A stretch of DNA of 64,000 nucleotides from Phytophthora sp. 'mugwort' (taxonomy: Eukaryota > Oomycota > Peronosporomycetes > Peronosporales > Peronosporaceae). Position 1 is the stretch's first letter; the number at the start of each line of letters is the position of its first letter. Positions 48,629 to 60,682 of this stretch are shown here, piece by piece. Under the pieces are notes generated by a model, which saw only the letters and a program-made list of their open reading frames with translations, searched no databases and was not told the origin of the DNA. The translations under genes were made by a program, and so were the position numbers. The DNA lies in assembly GCA_033558025.1 (NCBI GenBank), contig JAUCEF010000010.1, positions 1,327,001 through 1,391,000 of the forward strand. Reading direction: 5' to 3'.

Positions 48629-49103
48629 ACTGCTTTTGCCTTTTACGCCTCGCACGCATGCCAGCGCTAGCAGTGCGTATGCTGCGTCGAGGAACCCCAC
48701 TGCTCGCACACGTCTCCGCGGCCATGCCACGCTCGCGGGAGATGCAATTTGGTCATGCAGTTGAGGCCCGTCCAGCCGGCGACGAGTGAGATTGGCCGAT
48801 CACTGTTGTGGACCGAGACGCCCTTGGCGGACAGGTGTAATTATGTGTGTCGCGGCTGGCGCTGGCATCAACCTGTTCTTTATAGGAGCAACGTTGGTGC
48901 GAGGCAGCGAAGGAGGAGGTGACGTCGGAGGCAGGGTCGACCATTGCCTCCAGCAAAGACGAGCGCGGTCGATGATAATGCAGGCGTGTAGTGGGGGTGA
49001 AAATGCGAGGTCATAGCGAGCATGCGCGTAGCGACGAATGGTTTGTCGCGTGTCCGTCAATTTGCTTGCTTTTGTACGTTTTCGTGTGAATCGGTGACAT
49101 GAA

Positions 49104-49176
49104 GCCCGTCTAGCTCAGTCGGTAGAGCGCAAGACTCTTAATCTTGTGGTCGTGGGTTCGAGCCCCACGGTGGGCG
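49104..49176 (+). tRNA. tRNA-Lys (CTT), copy 90
   Basis: Standard sequence; unit 548 bp, haplotype P with GGCCAATC and GACCAAGAC. Confidence 0.97.
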
Positions 49177-49651
49177 ACTGCTTTTGCCTTTTACGCCTCG
49201 CACGCATGCCAGCGCTAGCAGTGCGTATGCTGCGTCGAGGAACCCCACTGCTCGCACACGTCTCCGCGGCCATGCCACGCTCGCGGGAGATGCAATTTGG
49301 TCATGCAGTTGAGGCCCGTCCAGCCGGCGACGAGTGAGATTGGCCAATCACTGTTGTGGACCAAGACGCCCTTGGCGGACAGGTGTAATTATGTGTGTCG
49401 CGGCTGGCGCTGGCATCAACCTGTTCTTTATAGGAGCAACGTTGGTGCGAGGCAGCGAAGGAGGAGGTGACGTCGGAGGCAGGGTCGACCATTGCCTCCA
49501 GCAAAGACGAGCGCGGTCGATGATAATGCAGGCGTGTAGTGGGGGTGAAAATGCGAGGTCATAGCGAGCATGCGCGTAGCGACGAATGGTTTGTCGCGTG
49601 TCCGTCAATTTGCTTGCTTTTGTACGTTTTCGTGTGAATCGGTGACATGAA

Positions 49652-49724
49652 GCCCGTCTAGCTCAGTCGGTAGAGCGCAAGACTCTTAATCTTGTGGTCG
49701 TGGGTTCGAGCCCCACGGTGGGCG
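49652..49724 (+). tRNA. tRNA-Lys (CTT), copy 91
   Basis: Standard sequence; unit 548 bp, same alleles as copy 87. Confidence 0.97.
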
Positions 49725-50199
49725 ACTGCTTTTGCCTTTTACGCCTCGCACGCATGCCAGCGCTAGCAGTGCGTATGCTGCGTCGAGGAACCCCACTGCT
49801 CGCACACGTCTCCGCGGCCATGCCACGCTCGCGGGAGATGCAATTTGGTCATGCAGTTGAGGCCCGTCCAGCCGGCGACGAGTAAGATTGGCCGATCACT
49901 GTTGTGGACCAAGACGCCCTTGGCGGACAGGTGTAATTATGTGTGTCGCGGCTGGCGCTGGCATCAACCTGTTCTTTATAGGAGCAACGTTGGTGCGAGG
50001 CAGCGAAGGAGGAGGTGACGTCGGAGGCAGGGTCGACCATTGCCTCCAGCAAAGACGAGCGCGGTCGATGATAATGCAGGCGTGTAGTGGGGGTGAAAAT
50101 GCGAGGTCATAGCGAGCATGCGCGTAGCGACGAATGGTTTGTCGCGTGTCCGTCAATTTGCTTGCTTTTGTACGTTTTCGTGTGAATCGGTGACATGAA

Positions 50200-50272
50200 G
50201 CCCGTCTAGCTCAGTCGGTAGAGCGCAAGACTCTTAATCTTGTGGTCGTGGGTTCGAGCCCCACGGTGGGCG
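50200..50272 (+). tRNA. tRNA-Lys (CTT), copy 92
   Basis: Standard sequence; unit 548 bp, same alleles as copy 87. Confidence 0.97.
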
Positions 50273-50747
50273 ACTGCTTTTGCCTTTTACGCCTCGCACG
50301 CATGCCAGCGCTAGCAGTGCGTATGCTGCGTCGAGGAACCCCACTGCTCGCACACGTCTCCGCGGCCATGCCACGCTCGCGGGAGATGCAATTTGGTCAT
50401 GCAGTTGAGGCCCGTCCAGCCGGCGACGAGTAAGATTGGCCGATCACTGTTGTGGACCAAGACGCCCTTGGCGGACAGGTGTAATTATGTGTGTCGCGGC
50501 TGGCGCTGGCATCAACCTGTTCTTTATAGGAGCAACGTTGGTGCGAGGCAGCGAAGGAGGAGGTGACGTCGGAGGCAGGGTCGACCATTGCCTCCAGCAA
50601 AGACGAGCGCGGTCGATGATAATGCAGGCGTGTAGTGGGGGTGAAAATGCGAGGTCATAGCGAGCATGCGCGTAGCGACGAATGGTTTGTCGCGTGTCCG
50701 TCAATTTGCTTGCTTTTGTACGTTTTCGTGTGAATCGGTGACATGAA

Positions 50748-50820
50748 GCCCGTCTAGCTCAGTCGGTAGAGCGCAAGACTCTTAATCTTGTGGTCGTGGG
50801 TTCGAGCCCCACGGTGGGCG
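50748..50820 (+). tRNA. tRNA-Lys (CTT), copy 93
   Basis: Standard sequence; unit 548 bp, plain haplotype P. Confidence 0.97.
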
Positions 50821-51295
50821 ACTGCTTTTGCCTTTTACGCCTCGCACGCATGCCAGCGCTAGCAGTGCGTATGCTGCGTCGAGGAACCCCACTGCTCGCA
50901 CACGTCTCCGCGGCCATGCCACGCTCGCGGGAGATGCAATTTGGTCATGCAGTTGAGGCCCGTCCAGCCGGCGACGAGTGAGATTGGCCGATCACTGTTG
51001 TGGACCGAGACGCCCTTGGCGGACAGGTGTAATTATGTGTGTCGCGGCTGGCGCTGGCATCAACCTGTTCTTTATAGGAGCAACGTTGGTGCGAGGCAGC
51101 GAAGGAGGAGGTGACGTCGGAGGCAGGGTCGACCATTGCCTCCAGCAAAGACGAGCGCGGTCGATGATAATGCAGGCGTGTAGTGGGGGTGAAAATGCGA
51201 GGTCATAGCGAGCATGCGCGTAGCGACGAATGGTTTGTCGCGTGTCCGTCAATTTGCTTGCTTTTGTACGTTTTCGTGTGAATCGGTGACATGAA

Positions 51296-51368
51296 GCCCG
51301 TCTAGCTCAGTCGGTAGAGCGCAAGACTCTTAATCTTGTGGTCGTGGGTTCGAGCCCCACGGTGGGCG
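51296..51368 (+). tRNA. tRNA-Lys (CTT), copy 94
   Basis: Standard sequence; unit 548 bp, haplotype P with GCGAAAGAGG and GTGTAATGGG. Confidence 0.97.
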
Positions 51369-51843
51369 ACTGCTTTTGCCTTTTACGCCTCGCACGCATG
51401 CCAGCGCTAGCAGTGCGTATGCTGCGTCGAGGAACCCCACTGCTCGCACACGTCTCCGCGGCCATGCCACGCTCGCGGGAGATGCAATTTGGTCATGCAG
51501 TTGAGGCCCGTCCAGCCGGCGACGAGTGAGATTGGCCGATCACTGTTGTGGACCGAGACGCCCTTGGCGGACAGGTGTAATTATGTGTGTCGCGGCTGGC
51601 GCTGGCATCAACCTGTTCTTTATAGGAGCAACGTTGGTGCGAGGCAGCGAAAGAGGAGGTGACGTCGGAGGCAGGGTCGACCATTGCCTCCAGCAAAGAC
51701 GAGCGCGGTCGATGATAATGCAGGCGTGTAATGGGGGTGAAAATGCGAGGTCATAGCGAGCATGCGCGTAGCGACGAATGGTTTGTCGCGTGTCCGTCAA
51801 TTTGCTTGCTTTTGTACGTTTTCGTGTGAATCGGTGACATGAA

Positions 51844-51916
51844 GCCCGTCTAGCTCAGTCGGTAGAGCGCAAGACTCTTAATCTTGTGGTCGTGGGTTCG
51901 AGCCCCACGGTGGGCG
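51844..51916 (+). tRNA. tRNA-Lys (CTT), copy 95
   Basis: Standard sequence; unit 548 bp, same alleles as copy 94. Confidence 0.97.
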
Positions 51917-52391
51917 ACTGCTTTTGCCTTTTACGCCTCGCACGCATGCCAGCGCTAGCAGTGCGTATGCTGCGTCGAGGAACCCCACTGCTCGCACACG
52001 TCTCCGCGGCCATGCCACGCTCGCGGGAGATGCAATTTGGTCATGCAGTTGAGGCCCGTCCAGCCGGCGACGAGTGAGATTGGCCGATCACTGTTGTGGA
52101 CCGAGACGCCCTTGGCGGACAGGTGTAATTATGTGTGTCGCGGCTGGCGCTGGCATCAACCTGTTCTTTATAGGAGCAACGTTGGTGCGAGGCAGCGAAA
52201 GAGGAGGTGACGTCGGAGGCAGGGTCGACCATTGCCTCCAGCAAAGACGAGCGCGGTCGATGATAATGCAGGCGTGTAATGGGGGTGAAAATGCGAGGTC
52301 ATAGCGAGCATGCGCGTAGCGACGAATGGTTTGTCGCGTGTCCGTCAATTTGCTTGCTTTTGTACGTTTTCGTGTGAATCGGTGACATGAA

Positions 52392-52464
52392 GCCCGTCTA
52401 GCTCAGTCGGTAGAGCGCAAGACTCTTAATCTTGTGGTCGTGGGTTCGAGCCCCACGGTGGGCG
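52392..52464 (+). tRNA. tRNA-Lys (CTT), copy 96
   Basis: Standard sequence; unit 548 bp, plain haplotype P. Confidence 0.97.
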
Positions 52465-52939
52465 ACTGCTTTTGCCTTTTACGCCTCGCACGCATGCCAG
52501 CGCTAGCAGTGCGTATGCTGCGTCGAGGAACCCCACTGCTCGCACACGTCTCCGCGGCCATGCCACGCTCGCGGGAGATGCAATTTGGTCATGCAGTTGA
52601 GGCCCGTCCAGCCGGCGACGAGTGAGATTGGCCGATCACTGTTGTGGACCGAGACGCCCTTGGCGGACAGGTGTAATTATGTGTGTCGCGGCTGGCGCTG
52701 GCATCAACCTGTTCTTTATAGGAGCAACGTTGGTGCGAGGCAGCGAAGGAGGAGGTGACGTCGGAGGCAGGGTCGACCATTGCCTCCAGCAAAGACGAGC
52801 GCGGTCGATGATAATGCAGGCGTGTAGTGGGGGTGAAAATGCGAGGTCATAGCGAGCATGCGCGTAGCGACGAATGGTTTGTCGCGTGTCCGTCAATTTG
52901 CTTGCTTTTGTACGTTTTCGTGTGAATCGGTGACATGAA

Positions 52940-53012
52940 GCCCGTCTAGCTCAGTCGGTAGAGCGCAAGACTCTTAATCTTGTGGTCGTGGGTTCGAGCC
53001 CCACGGTGGGCG
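52940..53012 (+). tRNA. tRNA-Lys (CTT), copy 97
   Basis: Standard sequence; unit 548 bp, plain haplotype P. Confidence 0.97.
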
Positions 53013-53487
53013 ACTGCTTTTGCCTTTTACGCCTCGCACGCATGCCAGCGCTAGCAGTGCGTATGCTGCGTCGAGGAACCCCACTGCTCGCACACGTCTC
53101 CGCGGCCATGCCACGCTCGCGGGAGATGCAATTTGGTCATGCAGTTGAGGCCCGTCCAGCCGGCGACGAGTGAGATTGGCCGATCACTGTTGTGGACCGA
53201 GACGCCCTTGGCGGACAGGTGTAATTATGTGTGTCGCGGCTGGCGCTGGCATCAACCTGTTCTTTATAGGAGCAACGTTGGTGCGAGGCAGCGAAGGAGG
53301 AGGTGACGTCGGAGGCAGGGTCGACCATTGCCTCCAGCAAAGACGAGCGCGGTCGATGATAATGCAGGCGTGTAGTGGGGGTGAAAATGCGAGGTCATAG
53401 CGAGCATGCGCGTAGCGACGAATGGTTTGTCGCGTGTCCGTCAATTTGCTTGCTTTTGTACGTTTTCGTGTGAATCGGTGACATGAA

Positions 53488-53560
53488 GCCCGTCTAGCTC
53501 AGTCGGTAGAGCGCAAGACTCTTAATCTTGTGGTCGTGGGTTCGAGCCCCACGGTGGGCG
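53488..53560 (+). tRNA. tRNA-Lys (CTT), copy 98
   Basis: Standard sequence; unit 548 bp, plain haplotype P. Confidence 0.97.
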
Positions 53561-54035
53561 ACTGCTTTTGCCTTTTACGCCTCGCACGCATGCCAGCGCT
53601 AGCAGTGCGTATGCTGCGTCGAGGAACCCCACTGCTCGCACACGTCTCCGCGGCCATGCCACGCTCGCGGGAGATGCAATTTGGTCATGCAGTTGAGGCC
53701 CGTCCAGCCGGCGACGAGTGAGATTGGCCGATCACTGTTGTGGACCGAGACGCCCTTGGCGGACAGGTGTAATTATGTGTGTCGCGGCTGGCGCTGGCAT
53801 CAACCTGTTCTTTATAGGAGCAACGTTGGTGCGAGGCAGCGAAGGAGGAGGTGACGTCGGAGGCAGGGTCGACCATTGCCTCCAGCAAAGACGAGCGCGG
53901 TCGATGATAATGCAGGCGTGTAGTGGGGGTGAAAATGCGAGGTCATAGCGAGCATGCGCGTAGCGACGAATGGTTTGTCGCGTGTCCGTCAATTTGCTTG
54001 CTTTTGTACGTTTTCGTGTGAATCGGTGACATGAA

Positions 54036-54108
54036 GCCCGTCTAGCTCAGTCGGTAGAGCGCAAGACTCTTAATCTTGTGGTCGTGGGTTCGAGCCCCAC
54101 GGTGGGCG
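54036..54108 (+). tRNA. tRNA-Lys (CTT), copy 99
   Basis: Standard sequence; unit 548 bp, same alleles as copy 87. Confidence 0.97.
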
Positions 54109-54583
54109 ACTGCTTTTGCCTTTTACGCCTCGCACGCATGCCAGCGCTAGCAGTGCGTATGCTGCGTCGAGGAACCCCACTGCTCGCACACGTCTCCGCG
54201 GCCATGCCACGCTCGCGGGAGATGCAATTTGGTCATGCAGTTGAGGCCCGTCCAGCCGGCGACGAGTAAGATTGGCCGATCACTGTTGTGGACCAAGACG
54301 CCCTTGGCGGACAGGTGTAATTATGTGTGTCGCGGCTGGCGCTGGCATCAACCTGTTCTTTATAGGAGCAACGTTGGTGCGAGGCAGCGAAGGAGGAGGT
54401 GACGTCGGAGGCAGGGTCGACCATTGCCTCCAGCAAAGACGAGCGCGGTCGATGATAATGCAGGCGTGTAGTGGGGGTGAAAATGCGAGGTCATAGCGAG
54501 CATGCGCGTAGCGACGAATGGTTTGTCGCGTGTCCGTCAATTTGCTTGCTTTTGTACGTTTTCGTGTGAATCGGTGACATGAA

Positions 54584-54656
54584 GCCCGTCTAGCTCAGTC
54601 GGTAGAGCGCAAGACTCTTAATCTTGTGGTCGTGGGTTCGAGCCCCACGGTGGGCG
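54584..54656 (+). tRNA. tRNA-Lys (CTT), copy 100
   Basis: Standard sequence; unit 548 bp, plain haplotype P. Confidence 0.97.
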
Positions 54657-55131
54657 ACTGCTTTTGCCTTTTACGCCTCGCACGCATGCCAGCGCTAGCA
54701 GTGCGTATGCTGCGTCGAGGAACCCCACTGCTCGCACACGTCTCCGCGGCCATGCCACGCTCGCGGGAGATGCAATTTGGTCATGCAGTTGAGGCCCGTC
54801 CAGCCGGCGACGAGTGAGATTGGCCGATCACTGTTGTGGACCGAGACGCCCTTGGCGGACAGGTGTAATTATGTGTGTCGCGGCTGGCGCTGGCATCAAC
54901 CTGTTCTTTATAGGAGCAACGTTGGTGCGAGGCAGCGAAGGAGGAGGTGACGTCGGAGGCAGGGTCGACCATTGCCTCCAGCAAAGACGAGCGCGGTCGA
55001 TGATAATGCAGGCGTGTAGTGGGGGTGAAAATGCGAGGTCATAGCGAGCATGCGCGTAGCGACGAATGGTTTGTCGCGTGTCCGTCAATTTGCTTGCTTT
55101 TGTACGTTTTCGTGTGAATCGGTGACATGAA

Positions 55132-55204
55132 GCCCGTCTAGCTCAGTCGGTAGAGCGCAAGACTCTTAATCTTGTGGTCGTGGGTTCGAGCCCCACGGTG
55201 GGCG
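55132..55204 (+). tRNA. tRNA-Lys (CTT), copy 101
   Basis: Standard sequence; unit 548 bp, same alleles as copy 87. Confidence 0.97.
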
Positions 55205-55679
55205 ACTGCTTTTGCCTTTTACGCCTCGCACGCATGCCAGCGCTAGCAGTGCGTATGCTGCGTCGAGGAACCCCACTGCTCGCACACGTCTCCGCGGCCA
55301 TGCCACGCTCGCGGGAGATGCAATTTGGTCATGCAGTTGAGGCCCGTCCAGCCGGCGACGAGTAAGATTGGCCGATCACTGTTGTGGACCAAGACGCCCT
55401 TGGCGGACAGGTGTAATTATGTGTGTCGCGGCTGGCGCTGGCATCAACCTGTTCTTTATAGGAGCAACGTTGGTGCGAGGCAGCGAAGGAGGAGGTGACG
55501 TCGGAGGCAGGGTCGACCATTGCCTCCAGCAAAGACGAGCGCGGTCGATGATAATGCAGGCGTGTAGTGGGGGTGAAAATGCGAGGTCATAGCGAGCATG
55601 CGCGTAGCGACGAATGGTTTGTCGCGTGTCCGTCAATTTGCTTGCTTTTGTACGTTTTCGTGTGAATCGGTGACATGAA

Positions 55680-55752
55680 GCCCGTCTAGCTCAGTCGGTA
55701 GAGCGCAAGACTCTTAATCTTGTGGTCGTGGGTTCGAGCCCCACGGTGGGCG
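55680..55752 (+). tRNA. tRNA-Lys (CTT), copy 102
   Basis: Standard sequence; unit 548 bp, haplotype P with GAGTAAGATT only. Confidence 0.97.
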
Positions 55753-56227
55753 ACTGCTTTTGCCTTTTACGCCTCGCACGCATGCCAGCGCTAGCAGTGC
55801 GTATGCTGCGTCGAGGAACCCCACTGCTCGCACACGTCTCCGCGGCCATGCCACGCTCGCGGGAGATGCAATTTGGTCATGCAGTTGAGGCCCGTCCAGC
55901 CGGCGACGAGTAAGATTGGCCGATCACTGTTGTGGACCGAGACGCCCTTGGCGGACAGGTGTAATTATGTGTGTCGCGGCTGGCGCTGGCATCAACCTGT
56001 TCTTTATAGGAGCAACGTTGGTGCGAGGCAGCGAAGGAGGAGGTGACGTCGGAGGCAGGGTCGACCATTGCCTCCAGCAAAGACGAGCGCGGTCGATGAT
56101 AATGCAGGCGTGTAGTGGGGGTGAAAATGCGAGGTCATAGCGAGCATGCGCGTAGCGACGAATGGTTTGTCGCGTGTCCGTCAATTTGCTTGCTTTTGTA
56201 CGTTTTCGTGTGAATCGGTGACATGAA

Positions 56228-56300
56228 GCCCGTCTAGCTCAGTCGGTAGAGCGCAAGACTCTTAATCTTGTGGTCGTGGGTTCGAGCCCCACGGTGGGCG
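56228..56300 (+). tRNA. tRNA-Lys (CTT), copy 103
   Basis: Standard sequence; unit 548 bp, as copy 87 plus private CTCGCCCGC. Confidence 0.97.
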
Positions 56301-56775
56301 ACTGCTTTTGCCTTTTACGCCTCGCCCGCATGCCAGCGCTAGCAGTGCGTATGCTGCGTCGAGGAACCCCACTGCTCGCACACGTCTCCGCGGCCATGCC
56401 ACGCTCGCGGGAGATGCAATTTGGTCATGCAGTTGAGGCCCGTCCAGCCGGCGACGAGTAAGATTGGCCGATCACTGTTGTGGACCAAGACGCCCTTGGC
56501 GGACAGGTGTAATTATGTGTGTCGCGGCTGGCGCTGGCATCAACCTGTTCTTTATAGGAGCAACGTTGGTGCGAGGCAGCGAAGGAGGAGGTGACGTCGG
56601 AGGCAGGGTCGACCATTGCCTCCAGCAAAGACGAGCGCGGTCGATGATAATGCAGGCGTGTAGTGGGGGTGAAAATGCGAGGTCATAGCGAGCATGCGCG
56701 TAGCGACGAATGGTTTGTCGCGTGTCCGTCAATTTGCTTGCTTTTGTACGTTTTCGTGTGAATCGGTGACATGAA

Positions 56776-56848
56776 GCCCGTCTAGCTCAGTCGGTAGAGC
56801 GCAAGACTCTTAATCTTGTGGTCGTGGGTTCGAGCCCCACGGTGGGCG
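56776..56848 (+). tRNA. tRNA-Lys (CTT), copy 104
   Basis: Standard sequence; unit 548 bp, plain haplotype P. Confidence 0.97.
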
Positions 56849-57323
56849 ACTGCTTTTGCCTTTTACGCCTCGCACGCATGCCAGCGCTAGCAGTGCGTAT
56901 GCTGCGTCGAGGAACCCCACTGCTCGCACACGTCTCCGCGGCCATGCCACGCTCGCGGGAGATGCAATTTGGTCATGCAGTTGAGGCCCGTCCAGCCGGC
57001 GACGAGTGAGATTGGCCGATCACTGTTGTGGACCGAGACGCCCTTGGCGGACAGGTGTAATTATGTGTGTCGCGGCTGGCGCTGGCATCAACCTGTTCTT
57101 TATAGGAGCAACGTTGGTGCGAGGCAGCGAAGGAGGAGGTGACGTCGGAGGCAGGGTCGACCATTGCCTCCAGCAAAGACGAGCGCGGTCGATGATAATG
57201 CAGGCGTGTAGTGGGGGTGAAAATGCGAGGTCATAGCGAGCATGCGCGTAGCGACGAATGGTTTGTCGCGTGTCCGTCAATTTGCTTGCTTTTGTACGTT
57301 TTCGTGTGAATCGGTGACATGAA

Positions 57324-57396
57324 GCCCGTCTAGCTCAGTCGGTAGAGCGCAAGACTCTTAATCTTGTGGTCGTGGGTTCGAGCCCCACGGTGGGCG
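57324..57396 (+). tRNA. tRNA-Lys (CTT), copy 105
   Basis: Standard sequence; unit 548 bp, plain haplotype P. Confidence 0.97.
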
Positions 57397-57871
57397 ACTG
57401 CTTTTGCCTTTTACGCCTCGCACGCATGCCAGCGCTAGCAGTGCGTATGCTGCGTCGAGGAACCCCACTGCTCGCACACGTCTCCGCGGCCATGCCACGC
57501 TCGCGGGAGATGCAATTTGGTCATGCAGTTGAGGCCCGTCCAGCCGGCGACGAGTGAGATTGGCCGATCACTGTTGTGGACCGAGACGCCCTTGGCGGAC
57601 AGGTGTAATTATGTGTGTCGCGGCTGGCGCTGGCATCAACCTGTTCTTTATAGGAGCAACGTTGGTGCGAGGCAGCGAAGGAGGAGGTGACGTCGGAGGC
57701 AGGGTCGACCATTGCCTCCAGCAAAGACGAGCGCGGTCGATGATAATGCAGGCGTGTAGTGGGGGTGAAAATGCGAGGTCATAGCGAGCATGCGCGTAGC
57801 GACGAATGGTTTGTCGCGTGTCCGTCAATTTGCTTGCTTTTGTACGTTTTCGTGTGAATCGGTGACATGAA

Positions 57872-57944
57872 GCCCGTCTAGCTCAGTCGGTAGAGCGCAA
57901 GACTCTTAATCTTGTGGTCGTGGGTTCGAGCCCCACGGTGGGCG
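57872..57944 (+). tRNA. tRNA-Lys (CTT), copy 106
   Basis: Standard sequence; unit 548 bp, as copy 87 plus GCGAAAGAGG and a change in the right arm of the spacer stem-loop (TACCTCC). Confidence 0.97.
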
Positions 57945-58419
57945 ACTGCTTTTGCCTTTTACGCCTCGCACGCATGCCAGCGCTAGCAGTGCGTATGCTG
58001 CGTCGAGGAACCCCACTGCTCGCACACGTCTCCGCGGCCATGCCACGCTCGCGGGAGATGCAATTTGGTCATGCAGTTGAGGCCCGTCCAGCCGGCGACG
58101 AGTAAGATTGGCCGATCACTGTTGTGGACCAAGACGCCCTTGGCGGACAGGTGTAATTATGTGTGTCGCGGCTGGCGCTGGCATCAACCTGTTCTTTATA
58201 GGAGCAACGTTGGTGCGAGGCAGCGAAAGAGGAGGTGACGTCGGAGGCAGGGTCGACCATTACCTCCAGCAAAGACGAGCGCGGTCGATGATAATGCAGG
58301 CGTGTAGTGGGGGTGAAAATGCGAGGTCATAGCGAGCATGCGCGTAGCGACGAATGGTTTGTCGCGTGTCCGTCAATTTGCTTGCTTTTGTACGTTTTCG
58401 TGTGAATCGGTGACATGAA

Positions 58420-58492
58420 GCCCGTCTAGCTCAGTCGGTAGAGCGCAAGACTCTTAATCTTGTGGTCGTTGGTTCGAGCCCCACGGTGGGCG
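58420..58492 (+). tRNA. tRNA-Lys (CTT), copy 107, T-stem variant
   Basis: GTCGTGGGTTCG is changed to GTCGTTGGTTCG, so T-stem pair 51-63 is U-C instead of G-C. The B box itself is intact, so transcription should be little affected; folding may be. Unit 548 bp; first half of dimer 58420-59514. Confidence 0.93.
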
Positions 58493-58967
58493 ACTGCTTT
58501 TGCCTTTTACGCCTCGCACGCATGCCAGCGCTAGCAGTGCGTATGCTGCGTCGAGGAACCCCACTGCTCGCACACGTCTCCGCGGCCATGCCACGCTCGC
58601 GGGAGATGCAATTTGGTCATGCAGTTGAGGCCCGTCCAGCCGGCGACGAGTGAGATTGGCCGATCACTGTTGTGGACCGAGACGCCCTTGGCGGACAGGT
58701 GTAATTATGTGTGTCGCGGCTGGCGCTGGCATCAACCTGTTCTTTATAGGAGCAACGTTGGTGCGAGGCAGCGAAGGAGGAGGTGACGTCGGAGGCAGGG
58801 TCGACCATTGCCTCCAGCAAAGACGAGCGCGGTCGATGATAATGCAGGCGTGTAGTGGGGGTGAAAATGCGAGGTCATAGCGAGCATGCGCGTAGCGACG
58901 AATGGTTTGTCGCGTGTCCGTCAATTTGCTTGCTTTTGTACGTTTTCGTGTGAATCGGTGACATGAA

Positions 58968-59040
58968 GCCCGTCTAGCTCAGTCGGTAGAGCGCAAGACT
59001 CTTAATCTTGTGGTCGTTGGTTCGAGCCCCACGGTGGGCG
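58968..59040 (+). tRNA. tRNA-Lys (CTT), copy 108, T-stem variant
   Basis: Same U51-C63 mismatch as copy 107; unit 547 bp with GAGTAAGATT. Confidence 0.93.
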
Positions 59041-59514
59041 ACTGCTTTTGCCTTTTACGCCTCGCACGCATGCCAGCGCTAGCAGTGCGTATGCTGCGTC
59101 GAGGAACCCCACTGCTCGCACACGTCTCCGCGGCCATGCCACGCTCGCGGGAGATGCAATTTGGTCATGCAGTTGAGGCCCGTCCAGCCGGCGACGAGTA
59201 AGATTGGCCGATCACTGTTGTGGACCGAGACGCCCTTGGCGGACAGGTGTAATTATGTGTGTCGCGGCTGGCGCTGGCATCAACCTGTTCTTATAGGAGC
59301 AACGTTGGTGCGAGGCAGCGAAGGAGGAGGTGACGTCGGAGGCAGGGTCGACCATTGCCTCCAGCAAAGACGAGCGCGGTCGATGATAATGCAGGCGTGT
59401 AGTGGGGGTGAAAATGCGAGGTCATAGCGAGCATGCGCGTAGCGACGAATGGTTTGTCGCGTGTCCGTCAATTTGCTTGCTTTTGTACGTTTTCGTGTGA
59501 ATCGGTGACATGAA

Positions 59515-59587
59515 GCCCGTCTAGCTCAGTCGGTAGAGCGCAAGACTCTTAATCTTGTGGTCGTTGGTTCGAGCCCCACGGTGGGCG
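59515..59587 (+). tRNA. tRNA-Lys (CTT), copy 109, T-stem variant
   Basis: Same mismatch; unit 548 bp, as copy 107. Confidence 0.93.
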
Positions 59588-60062
59588 ACTGCTTTTGCCT
59601 TTTACGCCTCGCACGCATGCCAGCGCTAGCAGTGCGTATGCTGCGTCGAGGAACCCCACTGCTCGCACACGTCTCCGCGGCCATGCCACGCTCGCGGGAG
59701 ATGCAATTTGGTCATGCAGTTGAGGCCCGTCCAGCCGGCGACGAGTGAGATTGGCCGATCACTGTTGTGGACCGAGACGCCCTTGGCGGACAGGTGTAAT
59801 TATGTGTGTCGCGGCTGGCGCTGGCATCAACCTGTTCTTTATAGGAGCAACGTTGGTGCGAGGCAGCGAAGGAGGAGGTGACGTCGGAGGCAGGGTCGAC
59901 CATTGCCTCCAGCAAAGACGAGCGCGGTCGATGATAATGCAGGCGTGTAGTGGGGGTGAAAATGCGAGGTCATAGCGAGCATGCGCGTAGCGACGAATGG
60001 TTTGTCGCGTGTCCGTCAATTTGCTTGCTTTTGTACGTTTTCGTGTGAATCGGTGACATGAA

Positions 60063-60135
60063 GCCCGTCTAGCTCAGTCGGTAGAGCGCAAGACTCTTAA
60101 TCTTGTGGTCGTTGGTTCGAGCCCCACGGTGGGCG
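60063..60135 (+). tRNA. tRNA-Lys (CTT), copy 110, T-stem variant
   Basis: Same mismatch; unit 547 bp with GAGTAAGATT, as copy 108. Confidence 0.93.
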
Positions 60136-60609
60136 ACTGCTTTTGCCTTTTACGCCTCGCACGCATGCCAGCGCTAGCAGTGCGTATGCTGCGTCGAGGA
60201 ACCCCACTGCTCGCACACGTCTCCGCGGCCATGCCACGCTCGCGGGAGATGCAATTTGGTCATGCAGTTGAGGCCCGTCCAGCCGGCGACGAGTAAGATT
60301 GGCCGATCACTGTTGTGGACCGAGACGCCCTTGGCGGACAGGTGTAATTATGTGTGTCGCGGCTGGCGCTGGCATCAACCTGTTCTTATAGGAGCAACGT
60401 TGGTGCGAGGCAGCGAAGGAGGAGGTGACGTCGGAGGCAGGGTCGACCATTGCCTCCAGCAAAGACGAGCGCGGTCGATGATAATGCAGGCGTGTAGTGG
60501 GGGTGAAAATGCGAGGTCATAGCGAGCATGCGCGTAGCGACGAATGGTTTGTCGCGTGTCCGTCAATTTGCTTGCTTTTGTACGTTTTCGTGTGAATCGG
60601 TGACATGAA

Positions 60610-60682
60610 GCCCGTCTAGCTCAGTCGGTAGAGCGCAAGACTCTTAATCTTGTGGTCGTTGGTTCGAGCCCCACGGTGGGCG
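60610..60682 (+). tRNA. tRNA-Lys (CTT), copy 111, T-stem variant
   Basis: Same mismatch; unit 548 bp. Last complete unit, with two private changes in the spacer stem-loop region (TGTCTCCAAC). Confidence 0.93.
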
